A DNA stretch of 64,000 nt from JAQGMV01 sp035626595. Lineage in GTDB: Bacteria; Pseudomonadota; Gammaproteobacteria; Burkholderiales; SG8-41. Where the stretch lies: positions 1 through 64,000 of the forward strand of contig DASPNJ010000152.1 of assembly GCA_035626595.1 (NCBI GenBank), in the 5' to 3' direction. Position numbers and translations under genes: made by a program. Numbering within the stretch: the stretch's first letter is position 1; every line of letters begins with the position of its first letter. The notes beneath the pieces were generated by a model. The model had not been told where the DNA came from and ran no database searches. It saw only the letters and a list, made by a program, of their open reading frames with translations. Below are positions 17,223 through 25,832 of the stretch, piece after piece.

Positions 17223-18614
17223 CTAGGCCGCAGCGCGGTTTTTCACACCGGCCGGCGAGGCGTTGCGCTCGAGCGCGGCCGTGAGCTCACGCACCGAGAT
17301 GGAGTCCAGCGCCCAGATGCGTGCACGCGCGGCCTCGGCACCCTGTTCCCCAAGCACTGACTTCGCGCAGTCGACAAACTTCGCATCGACTGCGTCCCGC
17401 GAGACAGGGTTTTGCACGGTACGGCCGGCGGGCTCGTCCGCTTTCGCTTCGAGCACGCGACCGTCCCGCAGCACGACCTTGAGCCGCGCATCGAAGCGCG
17501 CGTTACCGTAGAAGGGCCCGTCGTACGTCGATGCGTGCACGCGTTCGAGCAGCGTGCGCACGCGCGGCTCGACCCAGGCCTCGCGTTCGAAGTCATCGAG
17601 TCCGACCTTGCCGTCGATGAGCGCGCGCGCGACGCAGTACTGCACGCTGAACTTGGCTTCGAGCCCCGTCGTCGGACGCGGTCGGTTCGTATGCGCCAGG
17701 GCACGCTCGGTCGTGCGGCTCTCGATGCGCTCGATCTGATCGGGCTCGAACGGTCCATACTCGCGAACAAGATCGAGCGCAGCCTGGACCGGGGAATGCG
17801 TGCCATAGCAGCACGGATAGATCTTGTAGCTCGCGCCCGGCGACACGATGAGGAGCGGCTTGCCCCAGCTCTCGAACACGCGCTCGACGTCGCGACGTCC
17901 GGCGCCGAAGAGCTCGAAAAATCCCTGCTTGTGCTCGAACGCCTCCGCGCTTGCCGTGTAGCCTTTGCGCGCGAGCAGCGCGGCCATCAATCCGCCGCGC
18001 GCACACTGACCGGCGTGGAGCGGCTTGGTCATCGTGCCGAAGTTCGCCTTGATGCCCGCGGCGAGCGAAGCGCTCAGCGCCAGCGCCATTTCGGTCTGCT
18101 CCACGCTCAAGGCCAGCAGCCGCGAGCACCCTGCAGCGACTGCAATCACACCCAGCGTCGAGGTCGGATGCCAGCCTTTCTCCGAGTGCTCCGGATTGAG
18201 GGCGAGGCCGATGCGCGTCGTCTCCACCGCGGCGGCATGGCCGAGCAGCAGATCCGCGCCGCTGCAGCCGTGCGCTTCCCCGCCCGCGATGAGCGCCGGC
18301 ACCGAGACCGCGCTGATGTGCCCGATGAGCGTCTCGATCGTGTTGTCGAAGTCGAGCGTATGCGCCGCGGTGCCGTTCAGCAGCGCCGCGTCGAGCGCGC
18401 TCACGCGGCGGTCGCTGCCGAGCACGAGGCTCGGTCCGCCGGCCGGCGCGTCGATCACGGATTCGAGCAGCGTGAACGCTTCCTCGTGCGTGCCCGCGAG
18501 CGCGACGCCGACCGTGTCGAGCACGGCGATCTTGTTCCAGTACTGCGCCTCTTCCGACAGATCGTCGGAGCGTATCGCGCAGACGCGCTGCGCGAGCTCG
18601 CGTGCGAATGTCAT
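17223..18614 (-). CDS. MmgE/PrpD family protein
   Basis: 2-methylcitrate dehydratase-like fold, 463 residues, the normal length for this family. Typical segments include LDTVGVALAGTHEEA, LDFDNTIE and the C-terminal KFVDCAKSVLG. Members act on 2-methylcitrate, cis-aconitate-type acids or related polycarboxylates, and many are of unknown specificity. It is the first gene of the minus-strand operon with the D-2-hydroxyacid dehydrogenase and the DapA-like protein, and is divergent from a Bug receptor 92 bases away. That suggests catabolism of an imported carboxylic acid. No prpB/prpC genes are near, so a methylcitrate-cycle role is unlikely. Confidence 0.88.
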   Translation of the reverse strand: MTFARELAQRVCAIRSDDLSEEAQYWNKIAVLDTVGVALAGTHEEAFTLLESVIDAPAGGPSLVLGSDRRVSALDAALLNGTAAHTLDFDNTIETLIGHISAVSVPALIAGGEAHGCSGADLLLGHAAAVETTRIGLALNPEHSEKGWHPTSTLGVIAVAAGCSRLLALSVEQTEMALALSASLAAGIKANFGTMTKPLHAGQCARGGLMAALLARKGYTASAEAFEHKQGFFELFGAGRRDVERVFESWGKPLLIVSPGASYKIYPCCYGTHSPVQAALDLVREYGPFEPDQIERIESRTTERALAHTNRPRPTTGLEAKFSVQYCVARALIDGKVGLDDFEREAWVEPRVRTLLERVHASTYDGPFYGNARFDARLKVVLRDGRVLEAKADEPAGRTVQNPVSRDAVDAKFVDCAKSVLGEQGAEAARARIWALDSISVRELTAALERNASPAGVKNRAAA

Positions 18615-18706
18615 AGTCTCATCTCCGCTGCAGGCAGGACGCCTGCGCTACCCGATCGATACTACATTTGCGGGGGCGCGAAGTGAAATGCTATGTTGCC
18701 GCGCTC

Positions 18707-19678
18707 ATGCATCGCATTCCTGCCGTTCTCGCGCTCGTTGTGCTCGCCGCGTTTCACGCGACGAATGCGCTCGCGCAGACCGGCGCCTACCCGACGCGGC
18801 CGATCCGCTTCATCGTCCCGTTCGGCGCCGGCGGCGTATCCGATGCGGCGGCGCGCGTGATCGGTCACAGGCTCACGGAACGCCTGGGCCAGCAGGTGAT
18901 CGTCGAGAACCGCCCCGGCGCCGGCGGTACGATCGGGGCGGAGGTCGCCGCGCGGGCGAAACCCGATGGCTACACGCTGCTCATGGGCTCTTCCACCGAG
19001 CTCGCGCTCAATCCGAATCTCTATCGCAAGCTCGCGTACGACACGACGCGCGATTTCACGCCGGTCGCGCTCGTGGGCTACGCGCCGCTCATCATGGTCG
19101 TGCATCCGTCGCTGCCGGTGCGAACGCCGAAGGAATTCGAAAAGCTGGCGAAATCGCGTCCGGGCGAGCTCAACTACGCATCGACCGGCAACGGCTCGAC
19201 GGTGCACGTCGCAACCGAGATGTTCAAGCGCGCCGCCGGCATCGACATGGTTCACGTGCCGGCGACGACCACCGCGCTCACGAGTCTCCTGAGCGGCCAC
19301 ACGCAGCTCATGATCTCTTCGATGCCGACCGCCATCGGACAGGTCCGCGCGGGGAAGCTCCGCGCGCTCGCGGTCACCAGCGAGAAGCGCTTTCCGCCGG
19401 CGCCCGAATTCCCGACGCTCGCGGAATCCGGCTATCCCGGTGTCGTGATCGTCATCTGGAACGCGCTCGTCGCGCCGAGCGGGACGCCGAAAGACTCGAT
19501 CGAGAAGGTGAGCGGAGCCGTGATGGAGATACTCAAATCGCCCGACACCGCACGCGACTTCTCCAAGTTCGGGATGGAGCTGCTCCCTGCCGGTCCGGAC
19601 GCGCTCGGCGCCTACATCAAATCCGAGCTCGCGAAGTTCGCCCGCGTGACCCAGCAGGCGAACATCCGTCTCGATTAG
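18707..19678 (+). CDS. Bug family substrate-binding protein
   Basis: 323 residues from the ATG at 18707, which leaves the signal peptide HRIPAVLALVVLAAFHATNALA at the very N-terminus; a 13-codon upstream extension (MRGREVKC) would spoil it. Core motifs are YPTRPIRFIVPFGAGGVSD, ENRPGAGGTIGAE and KPDGYTLL. The usual HVPYKG is changed to HVPATT, the only such change among the Bug proteins here, and may alter ligand binding. It is divergent from the PrpD-like operon and converges with a deacetylase-like gene, overlapping it by 4 bases. Confidence 0.92.
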   Translation: MHRIPAVLALVVLAAFHATNALAQTGAYPTRPIRFIVPFGAGGVSDAAARVIGHRLTERLGQQVIVENRPGAGGTIGAEVAARAKPDGYTLLMGSSTELALNPNLYRKLAYDTTRDFTPVALVGYAPLIMVVHPSLPVRTPKEFEKLAKSRPGELNYASTGNGSTVHVATEMFKRAAGIDMVHVPATTTALTSLLSGHTQLMISSMPTAIGQVRAGKLRALAVTSEKRFPPAPEFPTLAESGYPGVVIVIWNALVAPSGTPKDSIEKVSGAVMEILKSPDTARDFSKFGMELLPAGPDALGAYIKSELAKFARVTQQANIRLD

Positions 19679-20577
19679 CTCCCCGGCACGATCCCGGGCT
19701 CGAGCTTCCGGCAGTGGTCCGAGACGTCCTCGGGCTTGCACTTCCAGACGCGATCCATGAAGCGGTTGGAGAAGCAGTGCCTGAGCGCGTTCCTCAGCGG
19801 ACGCAGCCGGAACGGATAGCCGAACACGTAGGGGTGGATGGACACGTTGCACACGAGCGGGTGCTTCGCGCTTTGCTCGACCATCTCCTCGAACTGATCG
19901 ACGAGCATGTCGCAGAACTCGCGGCCGGTGTGCTGGCGGTGCACGATCTGCGGTGAGTCGTTGAGCTCGACCGGGTACGGCACCGAAAGTATCGGCCCCG
20001 AGCGCGTGCGCATCCAGATCGGCTGGTCGTCGTGCGGCCAGTCCATCACGTACTCGTAGCCGGCTTCCTTGAGCACGTCCGGCGTGGTCGAGTTCTCGTA
20101 GGCGCCTGCGCCCATCCAGCCTTTCGGTGGGCGGCCTTCGTGGCGTTTGAAGGTCTCGGTCGCTTCGCGGATCGCGCGCGCCTCGTCGTCTTCCCACCGG
20201 AAGTCGTGGAGATTCTCCGAGTTCGTGCGGCCGTGGCCGACGATCTCGTCGCCGCGCCTGCGGATGCGCTCCATGATCTGCGGCGCGTAGTCGTAGAGCA
20301 GGCTGTTGGTGTTGTGGGCGAGCGGCATGTCGAGCTCTTCGGCAAGATCGAAGAGCCGCCAGATGCCAATGCGGTTACCGTAGTCGCGCCAGGCGTAATT
20401 GCGCTGCGTCTGCGGCTCGCCGTGCTTCGCGTTGTCGTGGCCGCGCCCCTTGCCGAACGCGAAGACCTCCACGTTGGTCGTGATGCAGAACGCGAGGCGC
20501 TTTCCCCCGGGCCAGCTGTAGTCCTTGCGTTCGGGCAGCGGAACATAGTCGTAGCGGTTGTGCTGCGGCAGTTTCAT
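19675..20577 (-). CDS. Polysaccharide deacetylase family protein (PuuE-like)
   Basis: 300 residues from the ATG at 20577, preceded by GGAGGAGA. It belongs to the NodB-homology superfamily: VERxYxWPGGKRLA-type N-terminus (DYSWPGGKRLAFCITTNVE), EIVGHGRTNSE and VSIHPYVFGYPF. The catalytic Asp of the TFDDG motif is replaced by TNVEVF, and the HxxxH pair is only partly kept. This resembles metal-independent allantoinase PuuE rather than metal-dependent deacetylases. There is no signal peptide. It is the last gene of an operon after Ldh2 and an enolase-superfamily enzyme. Substrate unknown. Confidence 0.8.
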   Translation of the reverse strand: MKLPQHNRYDYVPLPERKDYSWPGGKRLAFCITTNVEVFAFGKGRGHDNAKHGEPQTQRNYAWRDYGNRIGIWRLFDLAEELDMPLAHNTNSLLYDYAPQIMERIRRRGDEIVGHGRTNSENLHDFRWEDDEARAIREATETFKRHEGRPPKGWMGAGAYENSTTPDVLKEAGYEYVMDWPHDDQPIWMRTRSGPILSVPYPVELNDSPQIVHRQHTGREFCDMLVDQFEEMVEQSAKHPLVCNVSIHPYVFGYPFRLRPLRNALRHCFSNRFMDRVWKCKPEDVSDHCRKLEPGIVPGS

Positions 20578-20596
20578 CGCGAATCTCCTCCGTTGC

Positions 20597-20648
20597 CGTA
20601 GGGTGCGCCAATGGCGCACCGGCCGGTGCGCAACGTGCGCACCCTACG
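20597..20648. repeat. Dimeric family B palindrome inside an operon
   Basis: CGTAGGGTGCGC (20597-20608) and GCGCACCCTACG (20637-20648) form the outer arms of a 52-base imperfect palindrome that also contains two smaller stems. It lies exactly between the stop of the enolase-superfamily gene and the ribosome site of the deacetylase-like gene. There it could stabilise or attenuate the operon mRNA. Confidence 0.8.
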
Positions 20649-20651
20649 AAT

Positions 20652-21797
20652 CTACACGCGGAAGCGCTCCACCGCCTTCCAGTCGATCTCGATCCCCCAC
20701 CCCGGCTTCTCACCCAGGTGCAGGTAACCGTCGCGAAATGCGACGTCGTGCCGGTACAGGTGGTGCCTCAGAGGGTCACGGTTGGGCGACGCATGGGACT
20801 CGACGCAGTAGCCCACTTCGGGCATCGCGACCACGAGGTGCCCGTGCAGCTCCGGCGAGTGATGCGGCACCACGAGCACGCCGTGCTGCTCGGCGAGCTG
20901 CGCGACGCGTATCGCCTCCGTGAAGCCCGCGGCGCGCGTGGAATCGAACTGCAGATACTTGATCGCGCCGAATTCGATGAAGTCGCGCACGGTGAAGCGG
21001 TGGATCTCGCGCTCGCCGTGCGACAGCGGGATGCGCGTTTCCGCCGCGAGCTGGGCGTAATCCTTCGGCTGCAGGTACCAGTGCAGCGGCTCTTCGAACC
21101 AGGTGATGTCGTAACGCTCGATGCCGCGCGAGAACCGCACCGCGTCGTTCAGGCCGAAGGCTGCGTTGTTGTCGATCATGAGCCCGATGCCGGGCCCGAT
21201 CGCGTCCCGCACCGCCGCGACGCGCTGGATCTCCTCGTCCACGCTGAAGCCGCCGGTCTTCAACTTCACCGCGCGGTAGCCTTTCTCGACGAAGCTCACC
21301 ATCTCTTTCACGGCCGTGTCGATCGTCGCGTCGCGCGGATAGTAGCCGCCGGTCGAATAGGTGAAGATCGGCCGCCGGCCGCCGCCCAGCAGGCTGTATA
21401 CGGGCATGCCCGCGGCCTTGCCCTTGATGTCCCACAGCGCGAGATCGATGCCGCCGATCGCGGACATGACCTGCGGGCGTGCCGGGCGTGGAACGGGGGG
21501 AAACGCATCGCCGCCGTACATCGCGCGTGGACGCGGCACGGTCAGGTTGAACAGGCGGTTCCAGATGATCTCGTGCGCGAGCGGATCGGCGCCCTGAATG
21601 ACGTCGCCAAATCTGGCGACCCACTCCGCGATCGCTTTCATCGGCGAGCCCTTGATCTCGCCGTAGCCGGTAATGCCCTGGTCGGTCTGCACTTCGACGA
21701 GCAGGATGCTCGAATCCTTGAGCGCCTCCTGTGCAGTGAAGAGCGGCTCTTCGAGCGGCGCCGAGAACGGATGCGTCCTGACTGCGGTGATCTTCAC
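20652..21797 (-). CDS. Mandelate racemase / muconate lactonizing enzyme family protein
   Basis: Enolase-superfamily enzyme, 381 residues. It starts with GTG at 21797, which overlaps the upstream stop as GTGA and has AAGGAAAA upstream. Catalytic features: KxK at K178/K180 (AVKLKTGG), metal ligands D209 (MIDNNAAF), E235/E236 (FEEP) and E262 (SHGE), plus a late PHHSPELH. It should abstract the alpha proton of a carboxylate, as in dehydration of sugar acids or racemisation. Its partner, Ldh2-type dehydrogenase, suggests use of a hydroxy or sugar acid. A longer frame continuing into the upstream gene is an open-frame artefact. Confidence 0.92.
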   Translation of the reverse strand: MKITAVRTHPFSAPLEEPLFTAQEALKDSSILLVEVQTDQGITGYGEIKGSPMKAIAEWVARFGDVIQGADPLAHEIIWNRLFNLTVPRPRAMYGGDAFPPVPRPARPQVMSAIGGIDLALWDIKGKAAGMPVYSLLGGGRRPIFTYSTGGYYPRDATIDTAVKEMVSFVEKGYRAVKLKTGGFSVDEEIQRVAAVRDAIGPGIGLMIDNNAAFGLNDAVRFSRGIERYDITWFEEPLHWYLQPKDYAQLAAETRIPLSHGEREIHRFTVRDFIEFGAIKYLQFDSTRAAGFTEAIRVAQLAEQHGVLVVPHHSPELHGHLVVAMPEVGYCVESHASPNRDPLRHHLYRHDVAFRDGYLHLGEKPGWGIEIDWKAVERFRV

Positions 21798-22843
21798 GGG
21801 AGTTTTCCTTCCAGACCGGTTTCTTTCGCGATGCGCCGGAGATCGGCGATCGTGTCGTCGGGCAGCTCGAGACCCTCTTTGCGATTGCGCGCATCGTTGC
21901 GCGCCTCGAGTTCGCCCGGATAGAAAATTTCGTCGAAGCCCTGCGCGCGCGGCACGGCTTTCAACTCCGCGATGTACTGCTCCATGCGCGCGTTGAACTG
22001 CGAAAGCGGTTGGAACGCTTCGATGTTCATCGCGATGAAGAGATGCCCGCAGTTGCTCTTCTCCGCCGTCTTGTAAGGACTGTGCACCTGCGTGAGAAAA
22101 CCGCTGCCGGTGAGGACACCGGAGAGCACGTCCACCATCATCGCGATGCCATAGCCTTTGTGCTCGGCCATCGGCAGGATGATCCCGTCGATCGCCTCCT
22201 GCGGGTCTGTCGTGGGCGCACCCTGTGCGTTCAGTGCCCAACCGGGCGGGATCGGCTGGCGCTTCTGGCGCGCGAGATAGATCTTGCCGCGCGCCACACC
22301 CGTATTCGCCATATCCACGACGAACGGCGGATGGCGCCCCGCGGGCGTCGCAACCGACCACGGGTTCGTGCCGATCACTTTGCGCATCCCGCCCCACGGC
22401 GGCATCGCCGGTCCGCCGTTGGTGGTGAGAAACATCATGCAGCCTTCGCGCGCGGCCATGAGCGTGTAGTACATGCACGTGCCGAAGTGGTTGGACATGC
22501 GCACGCCGACCGCGCCGATGCCATGCGCCTTCGCGCGCTTGATCGCTTCGCGCGCCGCCAGCACCGAGAGCACGTGGCCAACACCGTCGTGTCCGTCGAT
22601 CAACGCCATCGCGCCGGCGTCCACCACGAACTCGGGCTGCGTCACCGGCTTCATGACGCCGTTGCGGATGCGATCGAGGTACCAGCCGAGGCGCAGCACG
22701 CCGTGCGACTGATGGCCCCAGAGGTCCGCCTGCACGAGCGTGTCGGCGACGAGATGCGCGTCCTGCTGTGGCATGCCGGCGCCGGCATACACGACCGTTG
22801 CGAATTCGAGGAGACGAGTGGGGTCGATGCGCGCGCTGCTCAT
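21794..22843 (-). CDS. Ldh2/malate-lactate-ureidoglycolate dehydrogenase family oxidoreductase
   Basis: NAD(P)-dependent dehydrogenase of the MDH2/LDH2 family, 349 residues. Family features are WGHQSHGV with the catalytic His near residue 47, VGVRMSNHFGT, IGTNPWSVATP and EHKGYGIAMMVD. The family oxidises malate, lactate, ureidoglycolate or 2,3-diketogulonate, which cannot be separated by eye. It is first in a three-gene operon, translationally coupled to the enolase-superfamily gene. With allantoate-type hydrolases elsewhere in the window, ureidoglycolate is worth considering (inference). Confidence 0.9.
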   Translation of the reverse strand: MSSARIDPTRLLEFATVVYAGAGMPQQDAHLVADTLVQADLWGHQSHGVLRLGWYLDRIRNGVMKPVTQPEFVVDAGAMALIDGHDGVGHVLSVLAAREAIKRAKAHGIGAVGVRMSNHFGTCMYYTLMAAREGCMMFLTTNGGPAMPPWGGMRKVIGTNPWSVATPAGRHPPFVVDMANTGVARGKIYLARQKRQPIPPGWALNAQGAPTTDPQEAIDGIILPMAEHKGYGIAMMVDVLSGVLTGSGFLTQVHSPYKTAEKSNCGHLFIAMNIEAFQPLSQFNARMEQYIAELKAVPRAQGFDEIFYPGELEARNDARNRKEGLELPDDTIADLRRIAKETGLEGKLP

Positions 22844-22925
22844 GCTGAAGAATTCGGTTCGGTCTGGTGTGATGATGACGCCGCGGGATGAGCCGCGAGT
22901 TTCGCATGCTTCACGCGCGCTCGCC

Positions 22926-22931
22926 TATAAT
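22926..22931 (+). promoter_or_regulatory. Sigma-70 type -10 box upstream of the CoA-transferase gene
   Basis: A perfect TATAAT lies 35 bases before the CoA-transferase start codon. The best -35 candidate, TTCGCA at 22901-22906, is 19 bases away and matches 4 of 6 positions. Confidence 0.45.
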
Positions 22932-22966
22932 TGCCGCTCCGCTCGTAGCTCCTCACGCTCCCTTCG

Positions 22967-24106
22967 ATGCTTCCCCTCTCCGGCGTACGCGTAGCCGAGT
23001 TCTGCCAGGTGCTCGCGGGCCCGTTCTGCGGCGCGTTGCTCGCGGACATGGGCGCGGATGTGATCAAAGTCGAGCCGCCGGAAGGCGATCTCATGCGGGC
23101 GTGGCCGCCGATGATCGACGGCTACAGCCAGTACTTCGCTTCGGTGAACCGCAACAAGCGCTCGGTTACGTTCGACCTGAAAAGCGCGGAAGGGCTCGCG
23201 GCCGCGCGAGCGCTCGCACTCTCCGCCGACGTCGTCATCGAGAACTTTCGTCCCGGCGTCATGGCGCGGTTCGGTCTCGACTACGCCAGCCTGTCGAAAG
23301 AAAAGGCGTCTCTCGTGTACTGCTCGGTCTCGGCGTACGGTCAGACCGGTCCACGCGCTGCCGAAGGCGGATTCGACATGACGGTCCAGGCGATGAGCGG
23401 CGCCATGAGTGTCACCGGCGAGCCCGGCGGCCGACCCGCGAAATCGGGCGTGCCGATCGCGGATTTCTCGTCGGGTCTGTATGCCGCGTATTCGATCGCG
23501 GCCGCGCTGTGCAAAGTCCGCAGCGGCGGCGAAGGCGAGTACATCGACGTGTCGATGCTCGGGAGCATGCTCGGCATCGCACACCTCCAGACGAGCGAGC
23601 TCTTCGGCACCGGACGCGATCCGGTGCCGCTCGGCTCGGCGCACCCGCTCAACGCGCCGTACGCCGCTTTTCGCTGCCGCGACGGCTATTTCGCGCTCGC
23701 CGCCGGGACGAACAGGCATTGGGAAGCGGTGTGCGAGGCGATCGCCCGAATCGATCTCGCGCGCGACGAGCGCTTCGCATCACCGACGTTGCGCGCGCGC
23801 AATCAGGACAAGCTGCGCGAGATCCTCGAAGCAGAGTTCGCACGCTATGACGCCGCCGATCTGCTCGCGAGATACCGCGAGCGCGGCGTGCCCTGCGCGC
23901 CTATAAATACCTATTCCGAGGTGCTCGCCGATCCGCAGGTGGCGCACATGGGCTGGGTCGAGCCGATGCCGCTTCCGAACGGCGCGCAATCAAAGGTGGT
24001 GATCTCGCCTCAGCGCGTCAGCGGCCAGCGCCTCGGCGTCTATCGCGAGCCGCCGGCGCTGGGCGCGCACACGGAGGAAGTGCTTCGGGAGCTCAAACGG
24101 GCATGA
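22967..24106 (+). CDS. CaiB/BaiF (class III) CoA-transferase
   Basis: Moves CoA between carboxylic acids, 379 residues. The N-terminus LPLSGVRVAEFCQVLAGPF, ADMGADVIKVEPPEGD and NRNKRSVTFDLKS are hallmarks of the family. The catalytic Asp is probably D166 in VPIADFSSG. It is the first gene of an operon whose next two genes (enoyl-CoA hydratase, quinone reductase) each overlap their predecessor by ATGA. Such sets activate, hydrate and reduce an organic acid as its CoA ester. The acid is unknown. Confidence 0.94.
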   Translation: MLPLSGVRVAEFCQVLAGPFCGALLADMGADVIKVEPPEGDLMRAWPPMIDGYSQYFASVNRNKRSVTFDLKSAEGLAAARALALSADVVIENFRPGVMARFGLDYASLSKEKASLVYCSVSAYGQTGPRAAEGGFDMTVQAMSGAMSVTGEPGGRPAKSGVPIADFSSGLYAAYSIAAALCKVRSGGEGEYIDVSMLGSMLGIAHLQTSELFGTGRDPVPLGSAHPLNAPYAAFRCRDGYFALAAGTNRHWEAVCEAIARIDLARDERFASPTLRARNQDKLREILEAEFARYDAADLLARYRERGVPCAPINTYSEVLADPQVAHMGWVEPMPLPNGAQSKVVISPQRVSGQRLGVYREPPALGAHTEEVLRELKRA

Positions 24107-24828
24107 CGGAGGCGCTCGTCCGTACGCACGAGGGCCACGTCACGCGGCTCACGCTCAACCGGCCGCAGAAGGCGAATGCCTTGTGCGCGGGCCTGGTCGA
24201 AGACCTGCTCGACGCCGTCGAATCGGCGTGCGGCGACGGCACCCGGCTCCTCATCCTCGACGGCGCAGGCTCGCACTTCTGCGCCGGATTCGACTTCACC
24301 GATTATCAGAGCGCGAGCGACGGCGATCTCGCATTGCGCTTCATCCGCATCGAAATCCTCCTTCAGGCGCTGTACCACGCGCCGTACCACACGCTCGCGC
24401 TCGCGCACGGCCGCACGTTCGGAGCCGGCGCCGATCTCGTCGCCTGCTGCGGCTCACGCGTGGCGACGCCCGATACGAGCTTCCGGCTGCCGGGCCTGCG
24501 CTTCGGCGTGGTGCTGGGCACGCGCCGTTTTGCGAACCGCGTCGGGGCGGACCGGGCGCGCGAAATTCTCGCCGCGTCGCGCAGCTTCGGCGCCAGCGAA
24601 GCGCTCGAGATCGGATTTCTCACGGGCATCACGCCTGCCGGGGAGTGGGACGGCGTCGTCTCGGCGGCTCGGGAACAGGCCGCGCGGCTGGGCGCGACAG
24701 CGGCTGCCGCGCTCCACCGGCACACGGTCATCGATACCCGCAGCGAGGACATGGCGGCGCTCGCGTGCTCCGTTGCGACGCCCGGTTTGAAAGAACGCAT
24801 CAGAATCTTCAGGGAAGAAGCGAAATGA
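24103..24828 (+). CDS. Enoyl-CoA hydratase/isomerase family protein
   Basis: Crotonase-fold protein, 241 residues, slightly shorter than usual. The oxyanion-hole segments are visible as SHFCAGFDFTDY and LAHGRTFGAGADLVACC. The two catalytic Glu residues of classical hydratases are not evident (the region reads RLPGLRFGVVLGTRRF), so it may be an isomerase, hydrolase or decarboxylase of this fold. Start ATG overlaps the CoA-transferase stop (ATGA) and its own stop overlaps the next start. Confidence 0.88.
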   Translation: MTEALVRTHEGHVTRLTLNRPQKANALCAGLVEDLLDAVESACGDGTRLLILDGAGSHFCAGFDFTDYQSASDGDLALRFIRIEILLQALYHAPYHTLALAHGRTFGAGADLVACCGSRVATPDTSFRLPGLRFGVVLGTRRFANRVGADRAREILAASRSFGASEALEIGFLTGITPAGEWDGVVSAAREQAARLGATAAAALHRHTVIDTRSEDMAALACSVATPGLKERIRIFREEAK

Positions 24829-25811
24829 ACCTGCCGAAAACGATGAAGGCTGTCGAGATCTCCGCACCCGGCAAACCCGAGGTGCTGAAAACAACCGAAC
24901 GCCCGGTGCCGCAGCCGCAGAAAAACGAAGTGCTCGTCAAAGTCGCGGCTACCGGGGTCAACGGTCCCGACATCATGCAGCGCAAAGGCCTCTACCCTGC
25001 GCCGCCCGGCGCATCCGATCTGCTCGGGCTCGAGATCGCAGGAGAAATCGTCGCCGTGGGCGCGGATGTGAAGCGCTGGTCTGCGGGCGACCGGGTCTGC
25101 GCGCTCACCAACGGCGGCGGCTACGCGCAGTATTGCGTCGCGGATGCAGATCACTGCCTGCCGATTCCCGAGCGCGTCGACATCGAGGACGCGGGCGGGC
25201 TGCCGGAAACATTCTTCACCGTCTGGAGCAACGTCTTCATCGGCGCGGGTCTCGAATCCGGCGAGACGTTCCTCGTGCACGGCGGCGCCGGCGGTATCGG
25301 CACGACTGCGATCCAGTTGGGCAAAGCCTTCGGCGCGAAAGTGATCGCGACCGACAGCCCCGAAGCGCGGGTCGCGATCTGCCGCGACCTCGGCGCCGAT
25401 CGCGCGATCGACTACAAGACGGAAGACTACGTGGAGATCGTGCGCGAGATGGGCGGGGCCAACGTCATTCTCGACATCGTCGGGGGCCCCAACATCGAGC
25501 GCAACTTCAAGGCGGCGAGCCACGACGCGCGCATCATCCAGCTCGCGTTCGCGCTGGGCTCGAAAGTCGAAGTCAACCTGATGCCGGTGATGCTGAAGCG
25601 GCTCACCTACACGGGCTCGACGCTGCGCACCCGGCCCACCGCGTTCAAGACGCGCATCGCGCGCGAGCTGGAAGAGCAGGTGTGGCCGCACATCGCAGCG
25701 GGGCGGATACGGGTGGTCACGAGCAAGACGTTCCCGCTGGAGCAGGCGGCGGAAGCGCACGCGCTCATGGAGAGCGCGGGCCATACCGGCAAGATACTGC
25801 TCTTGCCGTAA
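24825..25811 (+). CDS. NADPH:quinone oxidoreductase (zinc-independent MDR, PIG3-like)
   Basis: Medium-chain reductase, 328 residues from the ATG at 24825; the frame is open far upstream but that part is antisense to codon use of the hydratase gene. The nucleotide loop is HGGAGGIGTTAIQLGKAFGA, and GLEIAGEIVAVGADV and DIVGG are also typical. No zinc-ligand cysteines are present. It reduces quinones or enones with NADPH, and in this operon could reduce an enoyl product. It matches the PIG3-like quinone oxidoreductase subfamily in length and motif spacing. Confidence 0.93.
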   Translation: MNLPKTMKAVEISAPGKPEVLKTTERPVPQPQKNEVLVKVAATGVNGPDIMQRKGLYPAPPGASDLLGLEIAGEIVAVGADVKRWSAGDRVCALTNGGGYAQYCVADADHCLPIPERVDIEDAGGLPETFFTVWSNVFIGAGLESGETFLVHGGAGGIGTTAIQLGKAFGAKVIATDSPEARVAICRDLGADRAIDYKTEDYVEIVREMGGANVILDIVGGPNIERNFKAASHDARIIQLAFALGSKVEVNLMPVMLKRLTYTGSTLRTRPTAFKTRIARELEEQVWPHIAAGRIRVVTSKTFPLEQAAEAHALMESAGHTGKILLLP

Positions 25812-25832
25812 ACAGGTGACGAAAAGCAGTGA

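Noticed and set aside
20652..22907. 751-codon fusion of the enolase-superfamily protein with an upstream region
   Set aside because: The upstream half is out of frame with the real Ldh2 gene; the GTGA overlap at 21797 explains the true start.
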